DNA of 64,000 nucleotides from Sympetrum striolatum (GCA_947579665.1 OX388350.1:37853393-37917392); one strand, 5' to 3'. Shown: positions 1-11,745, counted from the stretch's first letter. The notes: a model not told the origin generated them from the letters alone. Numbers and translations: made by a program.

Positions 1-189
1 TAGGAATTTCTCATTGGAAAATTTAAAAATAGAAGTAATTTGATGAAATATATATCGTAATTTTTCCCTCAACTTTTAGGCAAAAGAGTAATATAAGTCA
101 TTTAAATTGAAAAATTTTGCTAGTCTATAATTCTTATCAACCAATTCAGTCGTTTTAGTCTTCCTCTCCATTTTTCAGTTAATTTCCTT

Positions 190-830
190 TGACATTAATT
201 ACATTTCTTTCGACAATCATAGCGGCGGTAGGCAACAAGGCATTTCAATACATCGACTAATCATTAGAAGGCTTATGAATAGCGATATAATACTTCTTTT
301 TCATTGCGAAGCAGCCCTTCAGATTCTCAATCAATGGCTTGTGTTCATTGGGAATTAACGTCTTCGGCCGTAAAAGGATTCAGTCCAACGTCCGCTATCA
401 ACGTCTATGGATTCTTTATGGTCGTAAAAAACGACTAAGTCTCCCGAATCCGGGCCGTAAAACGAGCTCGTAAATGAATTTTCGGCTTTCTTTTCATTGA
501 AGCATTCGCTTCCTTTTAATGAAATTGGAGTAAGATTTACGAGGGCTATGTATTCGGATGTTTAAGGGATCCTTAACCAAGGATATGAGCACCCTTTGGG
601 GACCTTACAAAGGGCTGAGATTGCTATGGGAAAATTACATCGCACCTTAAAATCGGTTTTCCTCGCTATCCCATTAAGTAGGAGACCCTGGGATAATGAC
701 AGGAAGGGAATTTTTTACGGCGGTGACTTCATTAAAAGCCGTAGCAGAATACCGAGTGCAAAAATTGCTAGAGAAACTTTCCGATCACCCGTGACGAAGA
801 GGAATTCGTAGCTAATTTTCACAAGTTCCT
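190..830. other. CpG-richer single-copy block
   Basis: This block has clearly more G+C and more CpG than the AT-rich DNA on both sides, and I see no similarity to other parts of the window. It contains a 71-codon plus-strand frame at 596-811 that I do not recognise and that looks like chance openness from low stop-codon density. It could be conserved regulatory DNA, but only comparison with related genomes would show that. The flanking 1-189 is AT-rich with nothing recognisable. Confidence 0.35.
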
Positions 831-2688
831 TGTAATTGAACATAGTTTTATACTTTACGTTTCATTGTTAATCGCTAAAGATATCGGATTATTTGTGTTG
901 ATATATTTTCCCTCATAAATACTCTAATCTATAATAAACAAATAATAATAACTTATTGACTTCTCCAATGGAAACAAGAAGATTCCAATTGCAATCGTTA
1001 CAACAATCACTACTATTTACAAGAACAAACAATAATACATAAGTCTCTCGATTTGAATTTAACAATCTTCAAAGTAAAATGTTTCCAATTTCAAAAATAG
1101 GTTTTGATTTTTGCCTAAGGACATATTTACAATTTGAGTTTACATCTTCTCCCACCACCGTTTGGAGTTAAGAACTAAGCCTATGAATTTTCTTTTCCAT
1201 TCACAACAATCAAATTCATTCAACATTAGAAGCTCTCAGACCCTTTCAACATCTCAATCATGATTTATATTAAACCAAATTAAATAGAATAGCAATAGAT
1301 GTGTGATAATCAAATAAACCGGAACAATTGGCTGAGAGAGCGAAAATTTAAATAAATTTGAAACTTTAGAAAGATAACATATTAACTTTAACATACAAAC
1401 TTTATGCAATAAATGACTTTAAATATAATTTTAAAGCGTAGAGAGATAGCGATCCAAAAATATTGGGGGGTTTATTTATTTCATTTTATAGTATGTATTT
1501 ATATTGTATAGTTTATATGTTTCTTAAATTCTTAGTTTATTTATAATGTTGATGTGGTCTTACGTAAGAAAATGTTTGAATTAATCAAGTGATTCTTATT
1601 TCTTGAGCTTTTGCAATACGTACATTACGCATGATTTGTATTTTTAATGAGGGTTGTCTACCCAGATAGATACAAGCGTGGTACAGGTGGAATGAGCAAT
1701 AACGGTCTCTCGGTCTCATATTCATCTCCATGTAAATCTCTCTGTTATCCAGATTGCGGTAATCACAATTATGTGCGAAAATGATATATTTGACGCATTT
1801 ATGTCACTCCCGAAGCCACAGACCGTAAATATTACTTATTGGACGTCCTGATCATTCCGCAGCGCTAGTACTTCCTATAAACATTGGGTGAGAAATGTGT
1901 GCAAGGGATTTGTATAACAGTTGCCAGGAATAGCTTCTATTCAAACTTGGTTCATGGGTGCGTATGCATGACGAATGTCCCTCCTTTGGAGTACAATACC
2001 GTCATCCATTGTATTTACAATTAGGGACATGAATTCCGTTCCGAACAAAATACATGACTGCAATCTTAGGAACCCTTCTAGATCCAGCCCAATATGCAAC
2101 ATCTAGTAAATTGCTACATAAATTATTCACTTTGACCTGTTTATTAAACGTAATGAGAAAATGATTTTTAAAAGTTTTTGACGATTCATCAGGACTGGGG
2201 ATGTTCTATAAATCCTCTGACATCAGGGATGTTTTCGCAACTACTTCTCCAGCTGTGTTCTTCCTCTTCTTACTTACTGCTCTCCTAAATGGACCATGTG
2301 TTCCGAATCAAACCTCTCTTCTCACAATCGTATCTTAAATTTCTTTTTAAAAATAGTCTGTTTTCGAGTGCCGTCTTATGGAAATCTGCCAAAAGATCAT
2401 CTTCTCAATCACCTGAATCAATGCCATTCATACTTTTTCCGACATTTCCTTCTCATATAAATATAATAGATCATTAACAGCAAGGTTGATTCCCCATTCT
2501 TACTCACTCTTCCCTCTTTCCTAGTTCCCTCAAGAACAACACGCCTATCCGATACCTTCTCTTATATTCTCTTATTATCTATTCCTCGTCTATCAATAGT
2601 AAAAAGATCACTCTTCTTCCGCATTCCGTCTATTCTCAATTCCCTTTCCCCCAATACACATTTTCGTCATTTCTCATTATCTCCGAAA
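831..2688. other. AT-rich stretch without recognisable genes
   Basis: I see no coding frame, RNA gene or strong repeat here. The only open frame of note, 62 codons at 2289-2477, has no family features and sits in T/C-rich DNA leading into the LINE-like tail that follows. Confidence 0.5.
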
Positions 2689-2915
2689 TCTATTCAGAAT
2701 ATGGTTGCGAGAGTTTGACGTGAAAAAAATATGTACAATTTTATATGATTTTTTTGTTTGTTTATATTCATTTTTATCAATTATTACATGTATTGTTTGT
2801 TGATTTTTCACGATTTTATCGAAATTTTTGTTCTTTATTATTATTGTTGATCGCCAGGAGTAATTGGCTTCGTGCTGTATGTTGATGTTTGGTCATAAAT
2901 AAATAAAATAAATTC
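2689..2915 (+). mobile_element. Family D repeat, LINE-like 3' tail (copy 1)
   Basis: The segment is shared with 23313-23543 in the same orientation. Both copies carry a GCGAGTTTGACGTG-like start, a TTTTTCACGATTTTAT stretch and the conserved TAATTGGCTTCGTGCTGTATGTT shortly before an AAATAAAATAAA-type tail. A conserved block followed by an A-rich simple tail is typical of the 3' end of non-LTR retrotransposons. No reverse transcriptase is visible upstream, so these are probably 5'-truncated copies. The clade cannot be assigned. Confidence 0.55.
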
Positions 2916-3114
2916 CATGCCACTGCCTATGGCTATCGCTAATGACTAACATTATCTTCATAGTTTTTGAGTTAATTTTTAAGTAAAAGAGAGTTATAGA
3001 GCACTTCGTTCTTAATATAGCGACTACATTGATACTACACTGAAATTCTAGCTCGCTTTGTTTATGATATTTTATTAACAATTTTATGAAATTATTTAAA
3101 GATTTATTTATGTT

Positions 3115-3252
3115 TAATTAAGAAAATACTCGTAATAAAATAAAAAGGTAATCTAAATCGTAAAAATAAACTATATTCCGTGTAATGCAATTAAGAAAAA
3201 AAATATAGTAAAATTAAAAGGTAATCCAAATAGTAAGAATAAACTATATTTA
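3115..3252. repeat. Tandem duplication, about 74 bp period
   Basis: Two adjacent units share ATTAAGAAAA..., AAAAGGTAATC[CT]AAAT and AATAAACTATATT in the same order. The sequence is AT-rich and looks like simple local duplication. The following 3253-3800 is AT-rich with nothing recognised. Confidence 0.5.
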
Positions 3253-3799
3253 ATTTATGATTCATCTCTTTACGATTTTTAATGAAACGACACTATCACA
3301 AATACTCTTGCACCATATGGCTTAGCTTTTGACATTACTGAACTAATTACTGTCTATCAGAAAGAAAAATTTCATTCCAAGCAGTTTACTCAATGAGGTA
3401 TATTCAATAAATAATAAAAAGATAAAATAGAGGTGTGACTTCTACAAGATAATAAAACCTTTTAAACGTTTCTTCATAATCGTATCTTTTAAGACAGCGT
3501 AGAGAAAATTGAATCTACCTTAATTCTGACAGGAAGCTGTTGTATTCATTTTAAACTTTTATGTTCGAAACACAGATGGGACAAATGAGTTTAAGTATCA
3601 AAAAATCACAAAACCTTTATGGCCGGAAACCACTACATTAAAATGTTTATACTGAGCATTCGTTGTGATGAAATATATTTCTTAATGAGGCGAGCCTTTC
3701 CCAATTTCATTTACAAAAAGTAGTCGAATTCTTAGGAAAGGATAAAATCAAGAACTATTACAGATCGGCTTCAGATACAAGCAGCTGATTATCATAAAC

Positions 3800-4320
3800 G
3801 TTAAACGGTAGGGTACGATTCCTGCCCCCTGATTGGCGCAGATTTACTCTCGAATTACGACTGTAAGAAAAGGCGGGAAAAATGGGCGCGGATTCACGCG
3901 ACGCATCTGCAATCCAAAATCCCTTAATCTGAAAAGCGTTCGGAATGCTTTGAATGCTTTAGCTCGGAATTCGAGGGGAAGTCACAGGAATCGCAAGCGA
4001 ACACCCGCGGCCATTCGCAGTTACGTAGGCCATTTCGCACAATTACCGCGCCGTGGCGCCCTCCCCAGTATAATTTCATTAGCGCCAAAATGGAAACAAA
4101 CGGTCGCTCGGAATAATGGTGGGAATCCGGGAGCGATGGAGGGAATCGTGCGGGAAATCTCGGCATTGGAGTTAAAAAGGGCGAAAAATCCGATTAACGC
4201 AACGGATATAAGGTCCAACTGCAGCGAATTGATCACACGCTATGGAACACTCTCCTTGCAGGTATATTTGAGCAATTTCCCTCCCAAGTGCATGCCTTCA
4301 AGGCAAAGTTAAATAAACTT
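3800..4320 (+). other. CpG-richer block with unrecognised 159-codon ORF
   Basis: A sharply bounded G+C and CpG-richer block. A plus-strand frame of 159 codons runs from 3833 to 4312, and shorter frames are open on the opposite strand over the same DNA. The predicted protein is rich in R, N and S and shows no recognisable domain, signal peptide or membrane segment. Frames open on both strands at once point to low stop density rather than selection for protein. I treat it as possible regulatory DNA, with a coding exon as a less likely alternative. Confidence 0.3.
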
Positions 4321-4855
4321 TCATAGCTGTTAATTTATTCTCTTAGGATTGGCTGAGATTCGTGATGATGTGCTTATGTCCATGAGGTTTTGAATCAAAA
4401 AGATGTATTTTTTATGGGTTGGGATGATATTTGTAAATTTCGTGTTCTTTATATTTCTCGATTTCGGACAGCGGGAGGTTTTCCGTACGGTTTCCCTCCC
4501 TGCGTGGGCAGATGTCTGATAGATATAATGTTTACCACTCAATTTACTCTGTATAATAGAATAGGACTATCTATATATTACTTTACCATGTACAACTGTA
4601 TGAATGTATGCTTGTATAATTTGTAATGTTTCACCACTTCCACCATATTTTTAATCTATTTGTAGTGTTCGTGTAGTAATAATAATAATACTCTATGCAT
4701 GGTATCCATCATGTTCTAAAATATGTAAATATCTGTGTATTATTGTTTTGTACAGTTGTAAATTTATATCAACATCTTTCCATTCATTTTGCTTTATGTT
4801 CTTCTGTATATGAATAATGCTTAATTAAAGTTCTACTTGACTATGCCGATATTTT
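4321..4855. other. AT-rich stretch, nothing recognised
   Basis: AT-rich DNA with a short ATA/AATAAT run near 4676. Two overlapping frames of 70-78 codons on opposite strands have no family features. Confidence 0.45.
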
Positions 4856-4859
4856 GTAT

Positions 4860-4935
4860 TTCATATCTATCTATATATAGATGCTTCTCCGGATTCCTTC
4901 ATGTATATATACCTATACAGATAGATAGATAGGAT
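4860..4935. repeat. Inverted TATC/GATA simple repeat
   Basis: CTATCTATATATAG near 4867 faces a GATAGATAGATAG run ending near 4931, so the two simple-sequence tracts can pair. In this window a similar TCTATC-rich start also opens the Helitron-like insertion at 8552. Confidence 0.4.
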
Positions 4936-4974
4936 ACTAATTTACAGGCTAAATCACAAGCGTCATTGATTTGA

Positions 4975-5065
4975 AATTTTTACGACGTATTGGTCATAAC
5001 GCGTAACCGGCAGAAAAAATGCAATTTTGAACGTCAGTGTCATGGGTTCAATTCCGGAGGGCCCC
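4975..5065 (+). repeat. tRNA-like segment with A- and B-box-like motifs
   Basis: TGGTCATAACGCGTAACCGG (4991-5010) resembles a D-arm with pairable GGT/ACC ends. GGTTCAATTCC (5045-5055) matches the B-box consensus GGTTCRANNCC. The box spacing is about 54 bp and no acceptor stem closes, so this is a tRNA-derived SINE head or tRNA pseudogene, not a functional tRNA gene. It lies directly upstream of the B-box tandem array. Confidence 0.4.
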
Positions 5066-5189
5066 AAGGTCCCGATTTTCCCCATTTAAAAGCATTGCTT
5101 TGATATTCGGGAATTTTTAAAGAACACTTCCCGGATAGGTAGAGAATAAAAGCTCAAGGAGCCTATATATATGGTCATGATCTATCGAA

Positions 5190-5930
5190 AACATAAATGA
5201 CTTTTACGGAAAATACCCTGGTTTCGATGCTAGGACGATACAAAAATCTGCTCTTTAAAATACATTGAGGTAGTTTTTCATTATTTTTTTTGATGCACTT
5301 ATCGAAATTATAGGAAGTTCTCGCTTTGTTAGAAGATTTATATTAAGACTTTGTTTAAGAAAAAAATTTAGATACTACCGTACTGCTCCTGGGTTCGATG
5401 CCAGAGCACATTACAATTTCTCACATAAGGAATATATGTGAAAAGTAGGACGTCGTTTTAGGCAGTTGCAGCAAATATTCCTGCTTGAATTTTAACACAT
5501 GGTTAGAGATGGTGATACTCTATTTTGCTGCATATGATGTATCTCCGGAAAGACCCGGGTTCGATGCCGGGCGGTAAATATATCTCCCATATAAAACACA
5601 TCGGGGGAAGTTTTTCATCATTTTTTTCATGGACTTATCGGAATGATAGGACGTTCTTGCTTAGATAGAAGATGTATAATAAGACTCGGTTTAAGAAAAA
5701 AAAATAGATAAGACCTTGCTAAGCCAGGGTTCGATGCCAGAGCACATTACATTTTCTCACGTAAGGAATATGTGAAAAGTAGTACGTCGTTTGAGGCAGT
5801 TGCTGCAAATATTTCTGCTTGAATTATCACATATAGTTAGATGTGGTGATCTTCTATTGTGCTCTATAGAGAGTATCACCAGGAAGACCCAGGTTCGATG
5901 CCGGACGAATAAATAGCAGCGAATTTTAAG
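5190..5930 (+). repeat. B-box-bearing tandem array, ~168 bp sub-units in ~336 bp pairs
   Basis: The motif GGTTCGATGCC or a one-base variant occurs at 5220, 5392, 5558, 5728 and 5892, with spacings of 172, 166, 170 and 164 bp. Alternate units match best: the 5392 and 5728 units share the motif plus AGAGCACATTAC and following sequence, and the 5220, 5558 and 5892 units share ACCC[AGT]GGTT[T]CGATGC followed by a TTTTTCATCATTTTTT block (in the first two). The array is therefore a dimeric higher-order repeat of about 336 bp in just over two copies. The motif fits the RNA polymerase III B-box (GWTCRANNC). At 5554-5571 it sits in a T-arm-like hairpin, CCCGG...CCGGG. No A-box is repeated with it. Confidence 0.65.
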
Positions 5931-6032
5931 AATATTTTCAATTATTTTTTCTTTAGAGGACCCTCTCGATATGATGCCGACTTGAAATTAGTGTTATCGA
6001 TATGCTTGCAGTATGCAAATAACATTTTACTC

Positions 6033-6033
<1 letters not shown>

Positions 6034-6104
<71 letters not shown>
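6034..6104. repeat. (TA)n microsatellite, 71 bp
   Basis: An uninterrupted alternating TA run. It separates the B-box array from the family H repeat. Confidence 0.95.
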
Positions 6105-6107
<3 letters not shown>

Positions 6108-6111
6108 TAAG

Positions 6112-6242
6112 ATAAACAATTAAACTCCTCCTAAATTCAAAGAAGCAATAAAATAATTCTTGAGAAACGAAGTGGTCAGAAGTCCACTTCCCATCCTTCT
6201 AGGTAGAGCGAAACTCCTGTCCTTATAGTATTAAAATACACG
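6112..6242 (+). repeat. Family H repeat, copy 1
   Basis: About 130 bp shared with 35955-36084 in the same orientation. Common blocks are ATAAACAATTAAACT, CAAAGAAGCA, GTCCA[CT]TTCCC[AG]TCCTT and AGAGCGAAACTCC. No coding content or terminal repeat is visible. It is an interspersed repeat of unknown class. Confidence 0.55.
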
Positions 6243-8171
6243 AAAAAATTAAAGTTTTACGAAAATTGATATCCTGAAAATAATAACATCCTAATGATAT
6301 ACTGATAATGGATGTTTTATTCGCCAGGTATCCATGCTATTTCACTTACTCCGAGTTATTCACCAAGACTAAACACTGAAATCACAAATAATTTAAAGAG
6401 ATAAAAGGTTATCATATCCAGTATTATCAATAAGTTTTCACTGCGCAGTAATTTTCATAGGGATACCATGGTATGTTTCCGTGTTTGAAAAGAATATCGA
6501 TAATAGTTTAACTCAAACGTTGGTAAAAGTTTATGTTTTTTTTAGAAAAGGTTTTAAATACGTTTTTTTTTGGGCTCATTTTTCCAAAATTCCGATTTTC
6601 AGTTGCTAATTTTTCATAAACAAAAGCCCATTGAGTTAAACGGTCGGGCGTTTTTAAGCAAAGAACGGGTCCTGAAAGATTCGTGCTTATCCGTTGGTTA
6701 ATTCCCCACTAACATGTTGTTCCCCTCGTCGGTACAAATTTTCATTATCGAAATTATAAACCATAAAGTCAGCCCGGGTTAACATAATCCAATCGCAGTA
6801 ATTTATAAGGGTTAGTTTATAAGTCCTATTAGAAAAAAATGGCGGTCATGCGTGTTTGATTTTGCGAAAAAATATTTTCCCTTATATCTTGGGACACCCT
6901 AATGACTATACATATATGTGATGTACTGTAAATAACGCGATAAATAAATGTAAATAGTGCTGTGATAATGTAAATAGTACTACTACTACTACATGAAAAT
7001 TTTTAATAGTATCCTATGGTAAATCGTATTTTTTATGATATGAAGGTTGATTTAGCTTGGTTTTGATCACTATTTCGTGTGAATGACAAATCCAAAATAC
7101 AGATGTAAACTGTGTGGTAGTTGTTATGGTGGGATGTATTTATGTGGTATAAATGTATTGGGGGGGATACCGGGGGGTAATAATTTATGAATTGAATCTT
7201 ACTGTGTTTGTGTGTGTGTTCTGTTACTGTTTGTGACTACAGTGATGCTGTTTTAAAACTTAGGTATTAGTGGGACTTCTTGTGTCAGGGATTATGGAGT
7301 GGTTTTGTGTATATTGTGTAATATTGTATATTTTGTAATATTGTATTAATTAAAAGAGTTGTGCTATCCGCTGCATTCAACAAAATCTCTCCAAGTATTA
7401 CACAAAAATGGAAATATCAAAAACCAAAATCTATGCCAACTGGCCCGGTCTCCCTACCTTTCCGGAAATGCATCCACTAAATTTTCAACTTTATGCGTAT
7501 TTTTTCCGAGCCCTGGTGGGAATATTAATCATAATTTGCGTTCAGATTCCGCTTGTGGGCGATGTGGGGAACCGCATTCCGTTATTTTCGAGCGCCGGTC
7601 CATGGGAAGAAGAGAAAGGAAGGCCTAGACCACGGAGGAACGTGACTCGAAAGCCAATAAAAATCTAACAAACCCATAATTGTAGGATCCCTCGCAGATC
7701 CCAGTCTGAAAGGGAGACTTCTCTATTTTCTGCCCCAAAAGAAAGTTTCTTAAATTTCCCGTATCATTGCTCTGCTTTTCGCAATAGAGCCTGGTGGAAT
7801 AGGATTTGGATTTAGTAACAAAGCAACAAAGTTAGGGTTCGAACACGAACGGTGCGCAGATAAATAATTACACATAGGAGAAAATGGGGATATACGGAAT
7901 ACTTGAGTTTTTTGGGGGTATGAGGAAGGTAAAAAGTTACGATATTATGATATGAATAACTATTATACAATGTTAACTTTGAGAAAAATTATATCTTTGG
8001 TATTGCATATTTAGCATTTTTATATTATTTATGGTTTTTAGTTTAGGTAAGTGATTAAGTAATTTCAAAAAATCATTTTCTAAAAGATAGCAGCTATGCC
8101 AATTGATCTCGCACCGTGAGTTAGTTGGCATAACGGGTGAGATGGCACAGTGTTATATGAAAAGGGATACT
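6243..8171. other. Mostly AT-rich; small CpG-richer patch at 7400-7700
   Basis: AT-rich DNA with CTACTACTAC and TGTGTG patches. At 7408-7668 an 86-codon plus-strand frame lies in a modestly GC-richer patch. It has a hydrophobic middle that could form one membrane segment, but no recognisable family, and an overlapping frame is also open. I do not call a gene. Confidence 0.35.
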
Positions 8172-8551
8172 TAGGCAAATCACAACAATTTTCGAGGGGG
8201 GAAAACATTTTATTTTATCAAAACTTGTGGTAACTTACGGGTTGCCACCTAGCTAGTGGTTCATTCTGGGAGATTTTTATTTCCAGACATAAAATTCCGG
8301 GAAGATTTTTTATTTAGGTGCCTAGAGCTCCAGGAGAATTTCTCTCAATTAGAATAGATATTTCGCAAGCAATTTTTTTATTGCGAAGTTAACAATTTGT
8401 ATTCCACTGAATTTTTCTGCTGCTGTGCTTCAGCATACATTCTTTTTGAATTAAAGCATTGAAGCCGGAGTTTAAATACAGTATTATTACCATGGGGTGT
8501 TCCTCATGCACTGGATTATATGTATGTACCTGGCTGCATAAATGTAAAAAT
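8172..8551 (+). mobile_element. Family C repeat, copy 1, 5' part
   Basis: The sequence from CAACAATTTTCGAGG to CTGGCTGCATAAATGTA aligns with 24490-24881. The second half of this copy resumes at about 9943. The unit is about 1.15 kb and non-coding as far as I can read. The class is unknown. Confidence 0.6.
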
Positions 8552-9942
8552 ATATCTATCTATCTATATGTATAAAATAGAGTGTGGGTATGTGTGTGTG
8601 TGTGTGCGTGTGTGTATATGTTCGCTAAAAACTCGAGATCCTAGAGTCCAAATAGTTAGTTACAAAGTGACTTTGAAATTTTCTACATTACTTATCGTCG
8701 ACCCCGCGTAGAGTATAGGCTACTTTTTATTTACTTAAAAACCAGGGTTCAAACCCAGACGGGTCAAAAATTTTGCATAAGAAATACACGTGAAGTTCAT
8801 TTTTTTCGTTGCAGGGTTCATTTCTTTTGAAAAATTGAATTATAAATAAAAGTCGTAGGAAGTCAAATAAAGCACCAAAAGAAGACTAGAATAAAGATTC
8901 GTATTTTGATCGTGGAAATCAATATCGATTTCCACGACATTTAATCGAAATTTTGAAATTATAAACAACCCATCCCCCTGACGAGCAAGGATATTTTTGA
9001 ATCCGAGCTCATGATTTTATCCGTAAGAACACATTAAGAATTAATACCCACTTATAATTATCGTTAAGAATAAGTGATAAATTATACGAAGAGGGAGAAA
9101 TTTAAGGAGATATTAGTAACTGCAGCTATGAACGATATACTGTGAAAAATCGAGCGTGCAAACGGTACAAACATACGAATACCAGTATTTAAGAAAGATT
9201 TAAATTTTATGGAAGTATGTGTAGCAACCAAGTTTTATTTATCATCAACATAATTGTTTACTGAGTATTCCGTGGGATAAATGGGTTTAAAGTCGTTTGT
9301 TAGATGAAATTGCTTTCTCTTGATCGATTCAACTGAATGCGTATTGAAAACCTGATAAGTTGAGGAAGTTTTAAATATAATCTTCTGGAGTAAGCATTGC
9401 GTTTAATCTATTTACATCGATAAACAGTCAGCGATTTACGGAGAGGATTTAGTGAAGATCGCAAAGATTTCCCAGATTCAGCGATTGTAATCTTTAAGGA
9501 GTTGAACGGTGAGTTATGAAGTTGAAGCAAATCTCTAACACCGTATAACTTGATCAAAAAGGTAAAGCAAGTTTAAATTTTTTATATGGAAAAAGATTGA
9601 TTTGTTGTTTTTTCAAGTGCCTTGAGTGGCCCACTCAAGATGCATTTACTGTCTTCCTGTCGTTGGTGTTTTATATTTGTTTCTGTGTTCGCATTATGAT
9701 TCGTGTTATTTTAAGAGTGATATGTAATATATTCCTGTCGTGTTTAATATTCGTTTCCGATATCCATTTGTGCATTTTATTATAACTTTACTTTGTTTTT
9801 TATTGGTTTGGAAAGAATTATAGCCTGGAATTTTGCTATCCAAATGAAATTAGAATATGAGGCATGTGATACGATAAAGGCGGTAACAATAGTATTTATC
9901 AGTTTAAATTTCCCCGGTGAGAATCAACGGGCACCTATGGTA
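8552..9942 (+). mobile_element. Helitron-like insertion splitting family C
   Basis: About 1.4 kb that is missing from the second family C copy. It begins with TCTATCTATC...TATAAAATAGAG followed by a (TG)n tract at 8587-8617, a start common in insect Helitrons. It ends with the potential hairpin CCCGGTGAGAATCAACGGG at 9913-9931. The 13-mer GAGAATCAACGGG recurs at 15205-15217, where a CTAG follows. The interior holds a B-box-like GGTTCAAACCC at 8746-8756. TAAAAAT flanks both sides (8545-8551, 9943-9949), so a 7 bp target duplication is a competing explanation. No Rep/helicase gene is present, so the element would be non-autonomous. Confidence 0.4.
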
Positions 9943-10762
9943 TAAAAATTCCATATTGCAAGCCACAGGTAACAGAGTAAGATAACCAAATGAAAAATAC
10001 AAAAAACCGATCGTCACCCTCAGCGTTTATGAATGAACAGTGGCCACATATATGTCTTCGCGCATCTACGGTGCGCATTAGGACGGGTAACTATACCTCG
10101 TCAAGTACATGCGCGACGGGTAACTATACCTCGTCAAGGAGACAGAGCGCGATGACTACCAAGAGATCGGACCGGCTGGTTGGCAAGTGAACAAAATTGA
10201 GTATTTATACTCTAAGAGTTTGGCGCATTTTGCCCGTGATGACTACGTTTCATTTCCAAAATTATTCGCTCAATTTGCAGTTTTTGGGTTATTTAATACA
10301 AAACTTAGGTTTCACGCATTGTAAGCTTTCAAACAGTTATTTGGAAATATTAAAAACCATCGTTTTATGCACTCAAATTACTTGTTTTTAACATTCTAAT
10401 TTTTGATGGTTCGATTTTTAAATTTAGCTTTCAGTCAGGCGTCGTATACTTTAAAACTTGTTTCCAACAATTTTTATGGAAATGCATTTAGTGAGGTTCC
10501 GAGTTAAATCAAACGGCGATGAAAGTCCATTTACCCAAATATCACGATATTGTGATGAATGCAGAAACAGCTCGTACGCTTTCTCTTCGAAAAGATTTAT
10601 CCTCCTCGGACTAAGTACATAACTGATCATCCTTTCACAGTTTCTTACACGTATTATTGATTAACTTATTTGACTATCATCAATGACTGATTGATCATGT
10701 TAAAGAGTTACTGATTTATATTTAAATTTGAAGCTAATCACCAACTCTGTGATTTGGATAAT
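9943..10762 (+). mobile_element. Family C repeat, copy 1, 3' part
   Basis: Resumes alignment with 24882-25658 at AAGCCACAGGTAACAG and continues through CAAAAAACCGATCGTCACCCTCA, GTTTGGCGCATTT[TC]GCCC and TCACGATATTGTGATGAATGCAG to the region of TAATCACCAACTCTGTGATT. The frame at 10197-10391 and its counterpart in the other copy share IYT..VWRI.P.MT.F.FQN spacing simply because the DNA is homologous. I do not call it a gene. Confidence 0.6.
10082..10138 (+). repeat. Perfect 24 bp direct repeat, 33 bp period
   Basis: GACGGGTAACTATACCTCGTCAAG appears at 10082-10105 and 10115-10138. It is specific to this family C copy; the other copy lacks the duplication, so it arose after the copies separated. 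Confidence 0.85.
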
Positions 10763-11034
10763 TTATAAAAAAGTAGCGCAATTATTGTATGAGTAACGCT
10801 TTTCTTGGCTTTCCGTAAGCCGAGACCTTGATTAGTTCAACTTTCCACTCATACCCCGGCAGCGTTCATTTCATCACAGCCATGATCAAGACTTGGTAAA
10901 CAGAAAATGAAAGATACGTTTTTATTTACCCTGCTCCTCATGACAAAATTAAAATATTCCATTCATCAGAGTATGGTAGCAGAAACGCTGCATTGCCAGC
11001 CTTTATTTTTCTTATCGCACATATTGTTTCTTCT
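10763..11034. other. AT-rich stretch, nothing recognised
   Basis: Short AT-rich interval between the end of family C and the LINE 3' fragment. Confidence 0.45.
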
Positions 11035-11224
11035 TCTTCCTTCCAGGATTAGGCTTTAAGCCTATTCCGGCTTCACTTTCCCAACACTTCTTTTACTTAA
11101 TGACTTATATTCCAAAGCTTGCTTTGGAAATCTTTCTCTATGCATTCGCAATACATGCTTATTCTCCTAATAAAACGTAATCGGAGATAGCTTGTAGCCT
11201 ATTATTGATTATTTTGCTGTATAT
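11035..11224 (-). pseudogene. LINE, C-terminal and 3' end fragment
   Basis: Read on the minus strand, one frame gives HVLRMHRERFPKQALEY followed by K, R and G-rich residues, then a GGAAGAAGAAGAAG tail. The G/KHVxRM...RxPKxALEY pattern followed by an R/K-rich stretch is the usual C-terminus of endonuclease-reverse-transcriptase LINEs. Just upstream the frame reads YSKIINNRLQAIS, part of the RT fingers, so most of the RT core between the two is deleted. Beyond the solo LTR, the rest of the element continues at 11750. Confidence 0.65.
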
Positions 11225-11745
11225 TGTAACACTCACCCACCCGGATGCTCATTTTGGACGAAGCGTTGACCTTTAACAATTCAAGAATCCAATTAACGCA
11301 AATAAATTTAATAATGAAAAATTCACAAAAACAACTCATCCAAGAAGGCAATAATATAGCAAAGAATACTAGACAAAGTAAATATCAATTAAATAAGGAG
11401 AGGATAAAAGAAAAACCACAATTGAACTCGTGGGAACTGAGAACAGTCCAGACGGACTTCAGACCACCTCCTTCCTTCCCGCTCGCGAGTCCTCACTTGA
11501 CCTTCTCCTTCTGAGGCTTGCCTTCGACTCCTCCCGAGTCCTTCTTCCACGAGCGTCTTCCGCCGGGCTCCTTTCTTCGACTCCCCTTGCGTTCACCCTT
11601 TTCCCCGCGATTAAACACTCACCTCTCCCCGAATACTAACCCTCAAAATTTTCTTAGTTCAATTGTCTCAACTCTCTCACACGCGGAGATACCAACAAAT
11701 AAAAAACTCATGTCACGGTATCAGCGCGTAGGCTGAACCGTTACA
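11225..11745. mobile_element. Solo LTR inserted in a LINE
   Basis: A 521 bp segment starts TGTAAC and ends GTTACA and is flanked by the 4 bp direct repeat ATAT (11221-11224 and 11746-11749). Ignoring the segment and one ATAT, the minus-strand LINE reading frame runs on without a break, which independently shows an insertion. TG...CA ends with a 4 bp duplication and no internal genes fit a solo LTR of an LTR retrotransposon. The GC-rich part at 11420-11620 contains chance open frames. Transcriptional direction of the LTR is not clear. Confidence 0.75.
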
